Assembly: GCF_049615385.1 (NCBI RefSeq)
Contig: NZ_JBMZFL010000012.1
Source of the DNA: Aequoribacter sp049615385
GTDB taxonomy: Bacteria > Pseudomonadota > Gammaproteobacteria > Pseudomonadales > Halieaceae
Strand: one strand, 5' to 3'
Length of the DNA stretch: 64,000 nt
Part shown: one piece after another, positions 25,399-34,258 of the stretch
Position numbering within the stretch: position 1 is the first letter of the stretch
Layout of the letters: each line of letters starts with the position of its first letter
Notes under the pieces: model-generated
The model's database searches: none
Seen by the model: the letters and a program-made list of their open reading frames with translations, nothing else
What the model was told of the DNA's origin: nothing
Made by a program: the position numbers and the translations under genes

Positions 25399-26531
25399 TT
25401 TACTTGGCGCTTATCTTGACTAATCGACATCAGGATACCGAAACCTGCCAGCAGAGTCACAATAGATGTCCCGCCGGCGCTGACCAAGGGCAAGGGCACG
25501 CCCACAACGGGTAAAATGCCCGCAACCATCCCCATATTAACGAATACATACACAAAAAACGTTAGGGTTATGCTTGCTCCAACCAATCGGCCATAGGTCG
25601 ACTGCGCATTGTAACTAATCCAGAAACCGCGCAAACAAATAAACAGATAGAGCACCACCAGCCAAAGTACGCCCTGAAGACCATATTCTTCTGCGAGCAC
25701 CGCAATAATAAAATCGGTGTTACTCTCGGGTAGAAAATCCAACAGCGTCTGAGTGCCTTGCATATAGCCTTTACCCGACCAGCCTCCTGACCCTATCGCT
25801 GTCTTACTTTGTATGATGTTCCAGCCAGCACCGAGCCGATCGCTCTCGGGGTCCAGTAAGGTCAGAACCCGCTGCCTTTGATAATCTTTCATCACAAAGG
25901 ACCACAACGGCCAGATCGACGCCACTCCGATACCAGCGGCTGTCAGGAGGTATCGCCAAGACAGACCGGCTAAGAACAACACAAAAAAACCTGATACTGC
26001 AACGAGAATAGCGGTACCCAAATCGGGTTGCAAAAAAATCAACACCGCAGGGAGCCCCATCAAAATAAGGGTAGCACCCACATACTTTGGATTGGGCGGC
26101 AAGCTGCGTTTAGCCAAATACCAGGCCACTGTTAGGGGCACCGCAAGTTTCATAATTTCCGAGGGCTGAAACCGGAACCCCCCCAACGATAGCCAGCGTT
26201 GCGCGCCTTTAGCGCCCACACCGACAAACAACACGGCAATTAATGCCAGTACCCCAGCAAGATACATCCAAGGCGCCAAGCGCGCATACCGATAGACTGG
26301 AATCTGAGCGGCCACTAACATTCCACAAAAGCCTATCAGCAAATACACAGACTGCCGCTGAATGGCTGCGTTACTGCCATCAACCGCACTATTCAACACT
26401 GTTAAGCCAAAACCAGCCAGTACCAATAAACCGCTGAGCAACCAGGGGTCCAGCTTTAAAATAGACCAAACCGTTGAACTGCGGCGAAAAGCGTCACCGC
26501 TATGGGGCATGCGACGCAGATACTCAGCCAT
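25395..26531 (-). CDS. rodA: peptidoglycan glycosyltransferase RodA (MrdB)
   Basis: RodA is the SEDS-family glycan polymerase of the elongasome and works with PBP2. The 378-aa product is a multi-span membrane protein. Family blocks are visible: GAKGAQRWLSLGGFRFQPSE, LQPDLGTAIL, FLPESNTDFIIAVLAEE and the C-terminal GVPLPLVSAGGTS. The start overlaps the mrdA stop by 8 bp, so the two are coupled. Confidence 0.97.
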   Translation of the reverse strand: MAEYLRRMPHSGDAFRRSSTVWSILKLDPWLLSGLLVLAGFGLTVLNSAVDGSNAAIQRQSVYLLIGFCGMLVAAQIPVYRYARLAPWMYLAGVLALIAVLFVGVGAKGAQRWLSLGGFRFQPSEIMKLAVPLTVAWYLAKRSLPPNPKYVGATLILMGLPAVLIFLQPDLGTAILVAVSGFFVLFLAGLSWRYLLTAAGIGVASIWPLWSFVMKDYQRQRVLTLLDPESDRLGAGWNIIQSKTAIGSGGWSGKGYMQGTQTLLDFLPESNTDFIIAVLAEEYGLQGVLWLVVLYLFICLRGFWISYNAQSTYGRLVGASITLTFFVYVFVNMGMVAGILPVVGVPLPLVSAGGTSIVTLLAGFGILMSISQDKRQVN

Positions 26532-28461
26532 TGCTCGCCACCCCTACATTTCGCATAACGCCTTTATCTGGGTTCGCCAACCATGCGTCCAGCACAGCCC
26601 TAGCAACCGGAACGGCCGCACTACTACCGCCACCGTTTTCGACAATCACCGCAAGCGCAATCGTAGGCGCTTCGATCGGTGCAAACGCAATAAACAGACC
26701 GTGATTTCGATGCCGTTCGGCAATCTCTTCTTCATCGTATTCTTCATCTTGAGCAATCCCAATCACTTGCGCTGTGCCGGTTTTTGACGCCACTCGGTAC
26801 TGTAAACCTTTGGCCATGGCATGTGCAGTTCCACTGCGCTCGTGCACAACAGCCTCCATACCTTCTATGATCGCCTGCCAATGTGATGGTTCAATATCAG
26901 GCAGCTGCAGACGCTTAGTTTCAGGCACTACGCCATCGACTTCGGCCACCAGCGAAGGTTTATAGGCGTACCCTCGATTTGCGAGAACCGACGTCATTAA
27001 CGCCAGCTGCATGGGTGTGGCCAACATATAACCCTGACCAATCCCCACGCTTAAGGTCTCACCTGGGTACCAGGGGCGCCCCCGATTCTGTAATTTCCAT
27101 TCCGACGAGGGCAAAACCCCCGGACGCTCATTGATCGTATCCACACCTGTTCGAGCACCCAAATTAAAATGTTGCAAGAAATCATGCATGCGATCGACCG
27201 TCATATTGCGCGCTAGGTCATAAAAGTACACATCACACGATTCGGCAATCGCCATGTGCAAATCAACCTTATCGGCATGTCCACGACCTCGAATACGCAA
27301 CACCCAATCGCGGTAACGTCGGTCGTCTCCGGGGATGGTATACCACCCTGGATCGGCGACTTTTGATTGCGGTGTCACTAAACCCATGTGTAAGCCCGCT
27401 AGCCCAATCGCGGGCTTGACCGTTGAACCAGGCGGATACTGCCCCTGCAGCGCTCTGTTAAACAAGGGGACATCGGGCGAATCCCGCAACTCTGCGTACT
27501 CTTTAAAACTGATGCCATTCACAAAAGAGTTGGGGTCAAAACTTGGACTTGAATAGAGCGCCAGAACGCCGCCATCTCGGGGATCAATAGCCACAACTGC
27601 ACCACGCTGCCCCTGGAGGGCTTGCGCCGCAGCAAGCTGTAAATCAGCATCCAGATTCAGCGTTAAATCCTTCCCCGGTACAGGGGGTGTTTTTTCAACC
27701 AGTCGCATGATACGGCCGCGCGCATCCGTCTCGACAGTTTGCACACCCACCTGACCCAATAGTGCTGTCTCGTAATACTTTTCAATGCCTGTTTTGCCAA
27801 TGTGGAAGGTACCCTCGTAAGGCCCCTCCGGCAGCGTTTGCAGTTCGCGTTCGTTAATCCGGCCGACATAGCCGATTGCATGGGCAAATAGATCGGCCAA
27901 CGGATAAGATCTAATCAGCTGAGCCTCGATTTCAACGCCTGGTAATTCGTGACTATTTACCGCAATACGAGCTCTCTCGTCTTCCGAGATACGGAACTTA
28001 AGAGGTACAGGCGCATAGGGTCGTGTGCTAGGGCGGCGACGCTGAAAGGCCGCGACATCGTCATCCGACAACTCGATGATTTGCTGCAAACGCTCAATGA
28101 TCTCATCGAGCCCCCCCGTTCTCTCTACCACAACCGACAGAACGAACGAAGGTTCATTTTCAGCAATTAAACGACCCGCTCGGTCTCGAATTAATCCGCG
28201 GCGAGGCGGCAAAGGCTGGGTCTGCAGTCGGTTTTGATCAGATTGCGTTGCGTAAATCGCATGATCAACGATCTGCAAATGGTAGTAGCGAACCACGATC
28301 AACCCGAGCATGACGGCAAAAATCACTAAAGTAACGACCAAACGGTCCGCGAAGATTCGGCCTTCGCGATTGGCGTCTTTCAATAAGTTGCGCTCAGCTG
28401 CCACCGTTCGATCTCTTAGAGTTATGCGCGATGATATGGGTGCCCTATCGATAGTGACCAC
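26524..28461 (-). CDS. mrdA: penicillin-binding protein 2 (peptidoglycan transpeptidase MrdA)
   Basis: PBP2 is the elongation-specific class B transpeptidase. The 645-aa product has a short cytoplasmic N-terminus, one membrane helix (about 46-66), the pedestal motif RRGLIRDRAGRLIAENEPSF, and the transpeptidase triad: GSTVKP (active Ser), SCD, and SKTGTAQV. The GTG at 28461 lies inside the end of rlmH (40-bp overlap). No good ribosome binding site is seen before it, so the exact start is uncertain by a few codons. Confidence 0.96.
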   Translation of the reverse strand: MVTIDRAPISSRITLRDRTVAAERNLLKDANREGRIFADRLVVTLVIFAVMLGLIVVRYYHLQIVDHAIYATQSDQNRLQTQPLPPRRGLIRDRAGRLIAENEPSFVLSVVVERTGGLDEIIERLQQIIELSDDDVAAFQRRRPSTRPYAPVPLKFRISEDERARIAVNSHELPGVEIEAQLIRSYPLADLFAHAIGYVGRINERELQTLPEGPYEGTFHIGKTGIEKYYETALLGQVGVQTVETDARGRIMRLVEKTPPVPGKDLTLNLDADLQLAAAQALQGQRGAVVAIDPRDGGVLALYSSPSFDPNSFVNGISFKEYAELRDSPDVPLFNRALQGQYPPGSTVKPAIGLAGLHMGLVTPQSKVADPGWYTIPGDDRRYRDWVLRIRGRGHADKVDLHMAIAESCDVYFYDLARNMTVDRMHDFLQHFNLGARTGVDTINERPGVLPSSEWKLQNRGRPWYPGETLSVGIGQGYMLATPMQLALMTSVLANRGYAYKPSLVAEVDGVVPETKRLQLPDIEPSHWQAIIEGMEAVVHERSGTAHAMAKGLQYRVASKTGTAQVIGIAQDEEYDEEEIAERHRNHGLFIAFAPIEAPTIALAVIVENGGGSSAAVPVARAVLDAWLANPDKGVMRNVGVASNG

Positions 28462-28892
28462 GCCCGATAGAGCTGCTCGGCCAATACCACTCTGACGAGC
28501 GCGTGGGGCAGTGTCAAGGCACTGAGTGACAATCTTTGATTCGCACGCGCCAAACAGCTTTGATCCAGTCCGTCAGGGCCTCCGATCAGAATCACGAGGT
28601 CACCCCTGTGAGCTTGCCACGCCTGCCAGTTCTCGGCCAATTCCTCGCTGGAGCATGACTTGCCTCGAACATCGAGAGCAACGACGAAGTCGTCTTCGCG
28701 AATCTGCTTCAGAATCGATTGCGCCTCAGTTGCTAAATAATGCTCGGCTTTGCGATCTTTGCGGCGTGTCGCTAGCGGTAAACTGACCCAATCGATTTTC
28801 ACATCACGCGGCAACCGCTTGTCGTAATCGGCCACCCCAGCCTCAACCCAAGAGGGCATTTTGCCAGCGATAGTTAAAACTCTAATCTTCAC
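28422..28892 (-). CDS. rlmH: 23S rRNA pseudouridine-1915 N3-methyltransferase RlmH
   Basis: RlmH is a SPOUT methyltransferase that methylates pseudouridine 1915 in helix 69 of assembled 70S ribosomes. The 156-aa product has the trefoil-knot SAM site VILIGGPDGLDQSC and the C-terminal EQLYRAWSLSIGHPYHR signature. It overlaps rsfS by 11 bp and mrdA by 40 bp, the usual rsfS-rlmH-mrdA order. Confidence 0.97.
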   Translation of the reverse strand: MKIRVLTIAGKMPSWVEAGVADYDKRLPRDVKIDWVSLPLATRRKDRKAEHYLATEAQSILKQIREDDFVVALDVRGKSCSSEELAENWQAWQAHRGDLVILIGGPDGLDQSCLARANQRLSLSALTLPHALVRVVLAEQLYRAWSLSIGHPYHRA

Positions 28893-29229
28893 GGCGAGCT
28901 GGGGCGTCTACCGACCACAAGCGCTCAATATCATAAAAAGCTCGGGTAGCAGGCAACATAACGTGAACCACAACACCACCCAAGTCCACCAGCACCCATT
29001 CACCAGTATCTTGGCCTTCTACGCCCAGGGGCGGCATTCCCGCCTTTTTAGCGGCTACGATTACGTTATCAGCCAATGACTTAACGTGACGGTTTGAGGT
29101 ACCGCTAGCCACGACCAAATACTCCATAACATCTGTTAAAGCGCCGACATCCAAGACCTCGACATTGACTGCCTTTAAATCGTCTAATGCCGCTTGTGCT
29201 AGTTCTTTAACAGCCAAAGAATCCATCAT
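28882..29229 (-). CDS. rsfS: ribosomal silencing factor RsfS
   Basis: RsfS binds L14 and blocks subunit joining in slow growth. The 115-aa product has the conserved VLDVGALTDVMEYLVVASG region and the C-terminal EGQDTGEWVLVDLGGVVVHV. It lies 30 bp after nadD in the conserved nadD-rsfS-rlmH set. Confidence 0.97.
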   Translation of the reverse strand: MMDSLAVKELAQAALDDLKAVNVEVLDVGALTDVMEYLVVASGTSNRHVKSLADNVIVAAKKAGMPPLGVEGQDTGEWVLVDLGGVVVHVMLPATRAFYDIERLWSVDAPARRED

Positions 29230-29259
29230 TCAAGTATCACCTTTTCAAGCCCTTTAGGC

Positions 29260-29904
29260 CTATACGTATAATTTTTGCTGCGCGATATAGTGTCGCACAA
29301 CATCGGGAACCAACCCATCAATCGATAAACCGGCCTGCAGTCGTTCGCGAATGTCTGAGGCTGAAATATCCAGCAATCGGGACGACAAAAAAGCAACGCC
29401 CCCACACGATTGCCGGGGCAAGGCATTAACATCAGCTCGGTATTTGCTTACCCAGCTCGCTAACTCGCCCTGCTCAGGCCAAGCCCAGCCGGGCCTCGCC
29501 AAAACCAAGATATTAAGTATCTCTAAAAACTCCTGCCAGCGGTGCCACGATGTAAACCCCAAGAACGCATCGGCCCCCATAATCATGGTCAAACTGGCGT
29601 CAATGCCTACCTCGGCGCGAAATTCGCAGGCGGTAGCAAAACTGTATGACTTGCCCGAGCGCTGCAATTCGCGACTATCGACCTCAAGCTGAGGAATATC
29701 TTTTACCGATTCCGCCACCATCGCTAAACGCCTTGCAGCATTTACTCGCGGCGCATCGCGATGCGGCGGGTCGGCCGCGGGCACCAGCGTTATGCTCGAC
29801 AGCCCCAGAGCCTCGCAAGATTCAATGGCCATTCGAATATGCCCATTGTGGATGGGATCAAAGGTGCCTCCCATAAACGCTTTTGCTCTTGAACCTAGAC
29901 TCAA
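29260..29904 (-). CDS. nadD: nicotinate-nucleotide adenylyltransferase NadD
   Basis: NadD makes nicotinate adenine dinucleotide in NAD synthesis. The 214-aa product has the nucleotidyltransferase motif FMGGTFDPIHNGH and the ISASDIRERL motif near the C-terminus. It starts with TTG (29904), and its TTGA overlaps the proA stop; no in-frame ATG lies before the catalytic motif. Co-transcribed with proA and rsfS. Confidence 0.96.
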   Translation of the reverse strand: MSLGSRAKAFMGGTFDPIHNGHIRMAIESCEALGLSSITLVPAADPPHRDAPRVNAARRLAMVAESVKDIPQLEVDSRELQRSGKSYSFATACEFRAEVGIDASLTMIMGADAFLGFTSWHRWQEFLEILNILVLARPGWAWPEQGELASWVSKYRADVNALPRQSCGGVAFLSSRLLDISASDIRERLQAGLSIDGLVPDVVRHYIAQQKLYV

Positions 29905-31157
29905 GAACGAACCTGCCCTGTTCCGAACACGACGTATTTTTGTGAGGTGAGTCCCTCCAAGCCCACCGGGCCCCGAGCGTGGATTTTATCGGTCGAAATA
30001 CCGATCTCAGCCCCTAACCCATATTCAAACCCATCGGCAAAACGCGTTGAGGCATTCACCATGACCGAGCTCGAATCCACCTCGCGCATAAATTGCTCAG
30101 CATGCGCGTGGTTGTTGGTCACAATAGCGTCAGTATGATGTGAACCATAGGCGTTGATGTGGTCTATGGCCTCAGCCAAACCCGCAACAATTCGCACCGC
30201 TAAAATAGGCGCCAAGTACTCGGCGTACCAATCAGCTTCTGTGGCAACTACCGCCCAATTCAATATTCGACAGGTTTCAGAACAACCGCGAACCTCAACG
30301 CCCTTAGACTGCAACTCGGGGCCGATCAGAGCTAGCGCGTCTGCCGCCACCGACCGGTCAAGTAACAGCGTTTCCATGGTGTTACAGGTGCCATAACGAT
30401 GCGTCTTAGCGTTGATGGCGATGGCATTTGCCATGGATAAATCTGCACCTGCATCAATGAACACGTGACAAACGCCGTCTAGGTGTTTGATTACGGGAAT
30501 ACGAGCTTCAGCGGTGATGCGCTCAATAAGACCTTTACCACCGCGCGGGACGATCACATCAACGAACTTATCCATTGTAATCAACGCGCCCACTGCAGCG
30601 CGATCGGTCGTGTTCACCACTTGCACCGCCGTTTCAGGCATGCCGGCGTCAGCCAGCCCCGCCTCGATACAGCGAGCGATTGCGCCGTTTGAGTGAATAG
30701 ACTCGGATCCTCCGCGCAAGATCGTCGAATTGCCCGATTTGATGCACAAACTGCTGGCTTCAATCGTAACGTTTGGTCGAGACTCATAAATAATACCGAC
30801 CACTCCCAAAGGCACACGCATCTTACCAACGCGAATACCTGACGGCATGGTGCGAATTTGGTCGGTTGCACCGATCGGGTCGGGGAGTGAGGCAACTTGC
30901 TCTAAATTAGCGATCATACCGTCAATACGACCGGCATTCAGGGCCAAGCGATCACACATTGCATCATCAAGCCCCTGAGATTTGGCTGCCGCCAGATCTT
31001 TCGCATTCGCAGCCAATATGAGCTCTCGCTGTGAATCGATACGTTGTGCAATACACCACAGTGCATGGTTGCGTTGGCTTAAGCTACTTAATGCCAAGAC
31101 GCGCGCCGCTCGCTTGGCTTGTTGTCCCAAGCCGAGCATGTAGTCAGAGACATCCAT
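29901..31157 (-). CDS. proA: gamma-glutamyl phosphate reductase ProA
   Basis: ProA reduces gamma-glutamyl phosphate to glutamate semialdehyde, the second step of proline synthesis; ProB (44-45 kb) makes its substrate. The 418-aa product has the aldehyde dehydrogenase-like fold with catalytic Cys in RYGTCNTMETLL and the NADPH region VIYESRPNVTIEA. It heads the long minus-strand run down to lipB. A TATACT box lies 27 bp above its ATG, without a convincing -35. Confidence 0.97.
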   Translation of the reverse strand: MDVSDYMLGLGQQAKRAARVLALSSLSQRNHALWCIAQRIDSQRELILAANAKDLAAAKSQGLDDAMCDRLALNAGRIDGMIANLEQVASLPDPIGATDQIRTMPSGIRVGKMRVPLGVVGIIYESRPNVTIEASSLCIKSGNSTILRGGSESIHSNGAIARCIEAGLADAGMPETAVQVVNTTDRAAVGALITMDKFVDVIVPRGGKGLIERITAEARIPVIKHLDGVCHVFIDAGADLSMANAIAINAKTHRYGTCNTMETLLLDRSVAADALALIGPELQSKGVEVRGCSETCRILNWAVVATEADWYAEYLAPILAVRIVAGLAEAIDHINAYGSHHTDAIVTNNHAHAEQFMREVDSSSVMVNASTRFADGFEYGLGAEIGISTDKIHARGPVGLEGLTSQKYVVFGTGQVRS

Positions 31158-31378
31158 AATTCGTTTCCGTTGTTCTCGTGCTCAGTATACGCTAATCAAT
31201 CACGCCTTACCTCTATGACGCGTTAAGTGTCGCGAAGGGTGCTATTTAACCCACTGAGATGACGACAGGCTTTTGAGGATTTTCTATAATTTTAAGGAGT
31301 CTAAACGCACATGTTGCCAGTCCAACGAGACCGTTATCAAGATGGCGAGTACACGACACAGCGTACCCGCCGATGAAA
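31158..31378. other. grxD-proA spacer, 221 bp
   Basis: This gap lies between two minus-strand genes. On the plus strand it holds a perfect TATAAT (31285-31290), AAGGAG (31294-31299) and a 21-codon frame (31311-31376, MLPVQRDRYQDGEYTTQRTR). The ribosome-site spacing is 11 nt and there is no -35 box, so I do not call a gene. An imperfect inverted repeat at 31343-31372 (GGCGAGTAC with GTACCCGCC) could end grxD transcription, but no U-run follows. Confidence 0.3.
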
Positions 31379-31708
31379 TCAACCGTTCTGCGCAGTAGCC
31401 GCTTCTTTAACAAGCGTTTGAAGCTCGCCGGTTTCATGCATTTCAGTCACGATATCGCACCCTCCAATCAACTCACCTTGAACCCACAGCTGCGGGAAAG
31501 TAGGCCAATTCGCATACGCGGGCAAATGAGCGCGAACATCGGGATTCGATAACACATCAACGTAGGCAAAGCGTTCACCGCAGGCCATCAGCGCCTGCAC
31601 TGTTCTGGCTGAAAAGCCACACTGTGGCTGATTTGGTGAGCCTTTCATGTACAACAAAATCGGATTGTTCTCGATTTGCTCTTTAAGGGTCTCGATTACA
31701 TCGCTCAT
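31379..31708 (-). CDS. grxD: monothiol glutaredoxin GrxD (Grx4)
   Basis: Grx4 carries and transfers [2Fe-2S] clusters using its CGFS active site and glutathione. The 109-aa product has KGSPNQPQCGFS with Cys30, the TFPQLWVQGELIGGCDI glutathione and cis-Pro region, and the usual family length. It is read away from argD and carries GGAGAGTG just before its ATG. Confidence 0.97.
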   Translation of the reverse strand: MSDVIETLKEQIENNPILLYMKGSPNQPQCGFSARTVQALMACGERFAYVDVLSNPDVRAHLPAYANWPTFPQLWVQGELIGGCDIVTEMHETGELQTLVKEAATAQNG

Positions 31709-31742
31709 AACACTCTCCTGTGAAAACCGTATTGTAGCCTAC

Positions 31743-31869
31743 ATGGCCACAAACACCAGAAACTCAAGGGCTAGTAACGTAATTTTGCCAAATTTACCGG
31801 CGCTCTTCATTGCCCCTGTTTCGATCCAGGGGTAACATTACGCCCTTGGGCAGCACTCGCTGCCTTTTT
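31743..31869 (+). promoter_or_regulatory. argD leader with orphan intrinsic terminator
   Basis: GGCAGC, loop ACTC, GCTGCC and then TTTTT (31849-31869) is a typical Rho-independent terminator on the plus strand, 11 nt before the argD ribosome site. An earlier hairpin pairs CCCCTG (31813-31818) with CAGGGG (31827-31832). A 30-codon frame from ATG 31743 (MATNTRNSRASNV...) ends at 31835 between the two. No other plus-strand gene lies upstream, because grxD is divergent. The layout resembles a transcription attenuator of argD; the leader peptide is uncertain. Confidence 0.5.
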
Positions 31870-31890
31870 ACTTTGCAAAGAGGATCCGCC

Positions 31891-33072
31891 GTGTCGTCCA
31901 TAATGCCGACCTACAAGCGTTTGCCGGTGCAATTCGTCCGCGGACAGGGTGCCTGGCTCTATGATACCAGCGATACTGCATATTTGGATGCGCTGACGGG
32001 TATTGCTGTGACTGGACTTGGCCACTGCCATCCTGCCGTCAGTGCAGCATTGGCAAAGCAAGCCCAAACCCTCATGCATTGCTCGAATCTTTATCACATT
32101 CCGACACAGGAAGTACTGGCCGAGACACTGTGCCGCATCGCGGGCATGGATGCCGTATTTTTTGGCAATTCTGGCGCCGAAGCAAACGAAGCAGCCATCA
32201 AGCTTGCCCGCCTTTACGGGCATCAAAACGGTATCGAGTCGCCGACTATTATCGTTCTGGAACACGCCTTCCACGGCCGCACCATGGCAACTTTGACCGC
32301 CACCGGTAACGCCGCTGTACAGAAGGGTTTTGAACCTCTAGTGCCCGGCTTTATCCGAGTTCCCGCAGGCGATATCGAAGCGATTGCCGCGCTCGCAAAC
32401 AATGCCAACATTGTTGCAGTCTTGGCCGAACCGGTACAAGGCGAGGGCGGTGTGAGACGATTGAGCGATGACTATTTGCGCGGGCTCCGCGAACAGTGCG
32501 ACCGCAATAACTGGCTGCTCATGTTCGATGAAGTTCAATCCGGTAACGGCAGAGTGGGCACTTACTTTGCCTATTTAGGCCTGAATTTCAAGCCCGACGT
32601 GGTAACGACCGCAAAAGGCTTAGGCAACGGCGTACCCATCGGCGCCTGCCTAGCGCAAGGTAAGGCGGCCAGAGTGCTAGGAGCTGGGAATCACGGCTCC
32701 ACCTATGGCGGCAACCCGCTCGCGAGTGCCGCGGCTATGGCTGTGATCAACACCATAGAACAAGACAACCTCACGCAGCGAGTTCCCATTATCCGCAAAC
32801 TCATTAGCGAGTCACTGTATCAGCAAAGCCAGGCAGCGACAGACCTAATCAAAACCGAGTCAGGCCAAGGACTTATGCTAGGCTTTGTTATGTCGCAGGA
32901 CTGCCCTGAATTGGTATCGCTTGCGTTAGAGCAAAAGCTTCTCATCAACGTGACAGCGGGCAATGTGGTTCGCCTGCTTCCCGCCTTGACTCTGACCGAC
33001 GACGAGGCAATCTTGATCGGTGAACGACTTGCGGGAGTCATCGACACCTACGCGTGGCAAATAAAGGGTTAA
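31891..33072 (+). CDS. argD: acetylornithine aminotransferase ArgD
   Basis: ArgD is a PLP-dependent class III aminotransferase of arginine synthesis (acetylornithine), often also used for succinyldiaminopimelate. Family blocks: GHCHPAVSAAL, FFGNSGAEANEAAIKLAR, the LMFDEVQSGNGRVG Asp region, and the PLP Lys in VTTAKGLGNGVPIGA. I chose the GTG at 31891, since AGAGGA lies 5-6 nt before it, giving 393 aa; the ATG at 31903 is 17 nt from that site. The frame is open to 31810 but that part holds the terminator. argF follows at 4 bp. Confidence 0.95.
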   Translation: MSSIMPTYKRLPVQFVRGQGAWLYDTSDTAYLDALTGIAVTGLGHCHPAVSAALAKQAQTLMHCSNLYHIPTQEVLAETLCRIAGMDAVFFGNSGAEANEAAIKLARLYGHQNGIESPTIIVLEHAFHGRTMATLTATGNAAVQKGFEPLVPGFIRVPAGDIEAIAALANNANIVAVLAEPVQGEGGVRRLSDDYLRGLREQCDRNNWLLMFDEVQSGNGRVGTYFAYLGLNFKPDVVTTAKGLGNGVPIGACLAQGKAARVLGAGNHGSTYGGNPLASAAAMAVINTIEQDNLTQRVPIIRKLISESLYQQSQAATDLIKTESGQGLMLGFVMSQDCPELVSLALEQKLLINVTAGNVVRLLPALTLTDDEAILIGERLAGVIDTYAWQIKG

Positions 33073-33076
33073 CACC

Positions 33077-33988
33077 ATGACCACAACTCGACATTTTCTG
33101 AGACTCACCGACTTAAGCTCGAGCGAGTTAAAAACGCTGATACAACGCGCTATCGATCTCAAATCCATGCAGCAAAAAGGCGAACAACACGCCTTGTTTC
33201 CAAATGCTACCATGGCCATGATTTTTGAGAAGGCGTCGACGCGCACACGAGTCTCATTTGAAGCCGGTATGGCACAGTTTGGCGGGCACGCCTTATTTCT
33301 CTCTCCCAACGACACTCAGCTAGGCCGCGGCGAACCCATCGAAGATACTGCCAAAGTCATTTCGCGAATGGTCGATATCGTGATGATTCGCACCTCTGCG
33401 CACGAACGGCTGGAGGTGTTCGCTCAAAATTCTAGAGTACCCGTGATTAACGCTTTGTCTGACGAATCGCATCCCTGCCAATTGCTGGCCGATATGATGA
33501 CGTGGTATGAACACCGAGGTGACATGCAGGGTAAAACAGCAAGCTGGATTGGCGATGGCAATAACATGTGCCACTCATTCATTCGCGCCGCGCATCTATT
33601 TGGCTTCCATTTAAATATCGCCTGCCCAGATGGCTTCGACCCAGATCAAGCCTTACTCGACGAATACGCTCACTGCATAACGTTGACGCGAGACCCAGCA
33701 AGCGCAGCAAGGGGATCTGATCTCCTAGCGACCGACGTATGGGCATCGATGGGACAAGAGCAAGAGGCGAAAGCACGCATCGCAGCTTTCGAAGGCTTCG
33801 AGCTCAACCGCGAGTTATTAAATCTGGCTAACCCAGACGCCATTTACCTACACTGCTTACCCGCGCATCGCGGGGAGGAAATTAGCGCCGACTTAATGGA
33901 CGACCCAAACACTGTAATCTGGGATGAAGCCGAGAATCGGCTGCACGCCCAAAAGGCCTTAATCGAGTTCTTACTGCGACAAAAGTAA
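33077..33988 (+). CDS. argF: ornithine carbamoyltransferase ArgF
   Basis: ArgF joins carbamoyl phosphate and ornithine to citrulline. The 303-aa product has the carbamoyl-phosphate loop EKASTRTRVSFEAGM, SHPCQLLADMMTW, the ornithine region ATDVWASMGQE and the catalytic Cys in HCLPAHRGEE. It is the second gene of an argD-argF pair. Confidence 0.97.
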   Translation: MTTTRHFLRLTDLSSSELKTLIQRAIDLKSMQQKGEQHALFPNATMAMIFEKASTRTRVSFEAGMAQFGGHALFLSPNDTQLGRGEPIEDTAKVISRMVDIVMIRTSAHERLEVFAQNSRVPVINALSDESHPCQLLADMMTWYEHRGDMQGKTASWIGDGNNMCHSFIRAAHLFGFHLNIACPDGFDPDQALLDEYAHCITLTRDPASAARGSDLLATDVWASMGQEQEAKARIAAFEGFELNRELLNLANPDAIYLHCLPAHRGEEISADLMDDPNTVIWDEAENRLHAQKALIEFLLRQK

Positions 33989-34193
33989 TACAAAAGATCC
34001 ATCTTGGTGCGCGCCATTTGCTAAATAACACTTGGCGCTAAAAACCCTTTTCGTTAGATCAAATTAATCCGATCTGTCCCTCTACACCCCCTACCATACT
34101 CGACCCGCAAACACACACGCCATCAAGGTTAGTGACCACTAACAATCTATTTTACCCACAATCTATACACAAGCTTTACCCGAGATATGCCTA

Positions 34194-34222
34194 TTGCATT
34201 GCCGCATAGACACCAGTATCTT
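34194..34222 (+). promoter_or_regulatory. probable nrdA promoter
   Basis: TTGCAT (34194-34199) and TATCTT (34217-34222) are 17 bp apart, and the -10 box lies inside the first NrdR box. The match is moderate (3/6 and 4/6), but the overlap with a repressor site supports it. The inferred leader to ATG 34303 is about 75 nt. Confidence 0.45.
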
Positions 34223-34258
34223 GTGTGGCACAATAACTCAAAGCACCACATATGGTGT
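34211..34258 (+). promoter_or_regulatory. pair of NrdR boxes
   Basis: Box 1 (34211-34226) ends TATCTTGTGT, a full match to the right part of the NrdR consensus ACACWATATMTWGTGT; its left part is shifted by one base. Box 2 (34243-34258, GCACCACATATGGTGT) matches 12 of 16. The starts are 32 bp apart, three helical turns, as is typical for NrdR pairs. NrdR represses ribonucleotide reductase genes when dATP is high. Confidence 0.7.

Noticed and set aside
31311..31376. 21-codon plus-strand frame with TATAAT and AAGGAG upstream
   Set aside because: The ribosome site is too far from the ATG, no -35 box fits, and the frame has no protein-like features.
34011..34038. Terminator for argF (GCGCCA/TGGCGC)
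   Set aside because: The loop is 16 nt and no U-run follows directly, so the structure is weak.
34163..34171. DnaA-box-like CTATACACA before nrdA
   Set aside because: Single site with one mismatch. nrdA promoters may bind DnaA, but one weak match is expected by chance, and it is not an origin (no dnaA, no box cluster).
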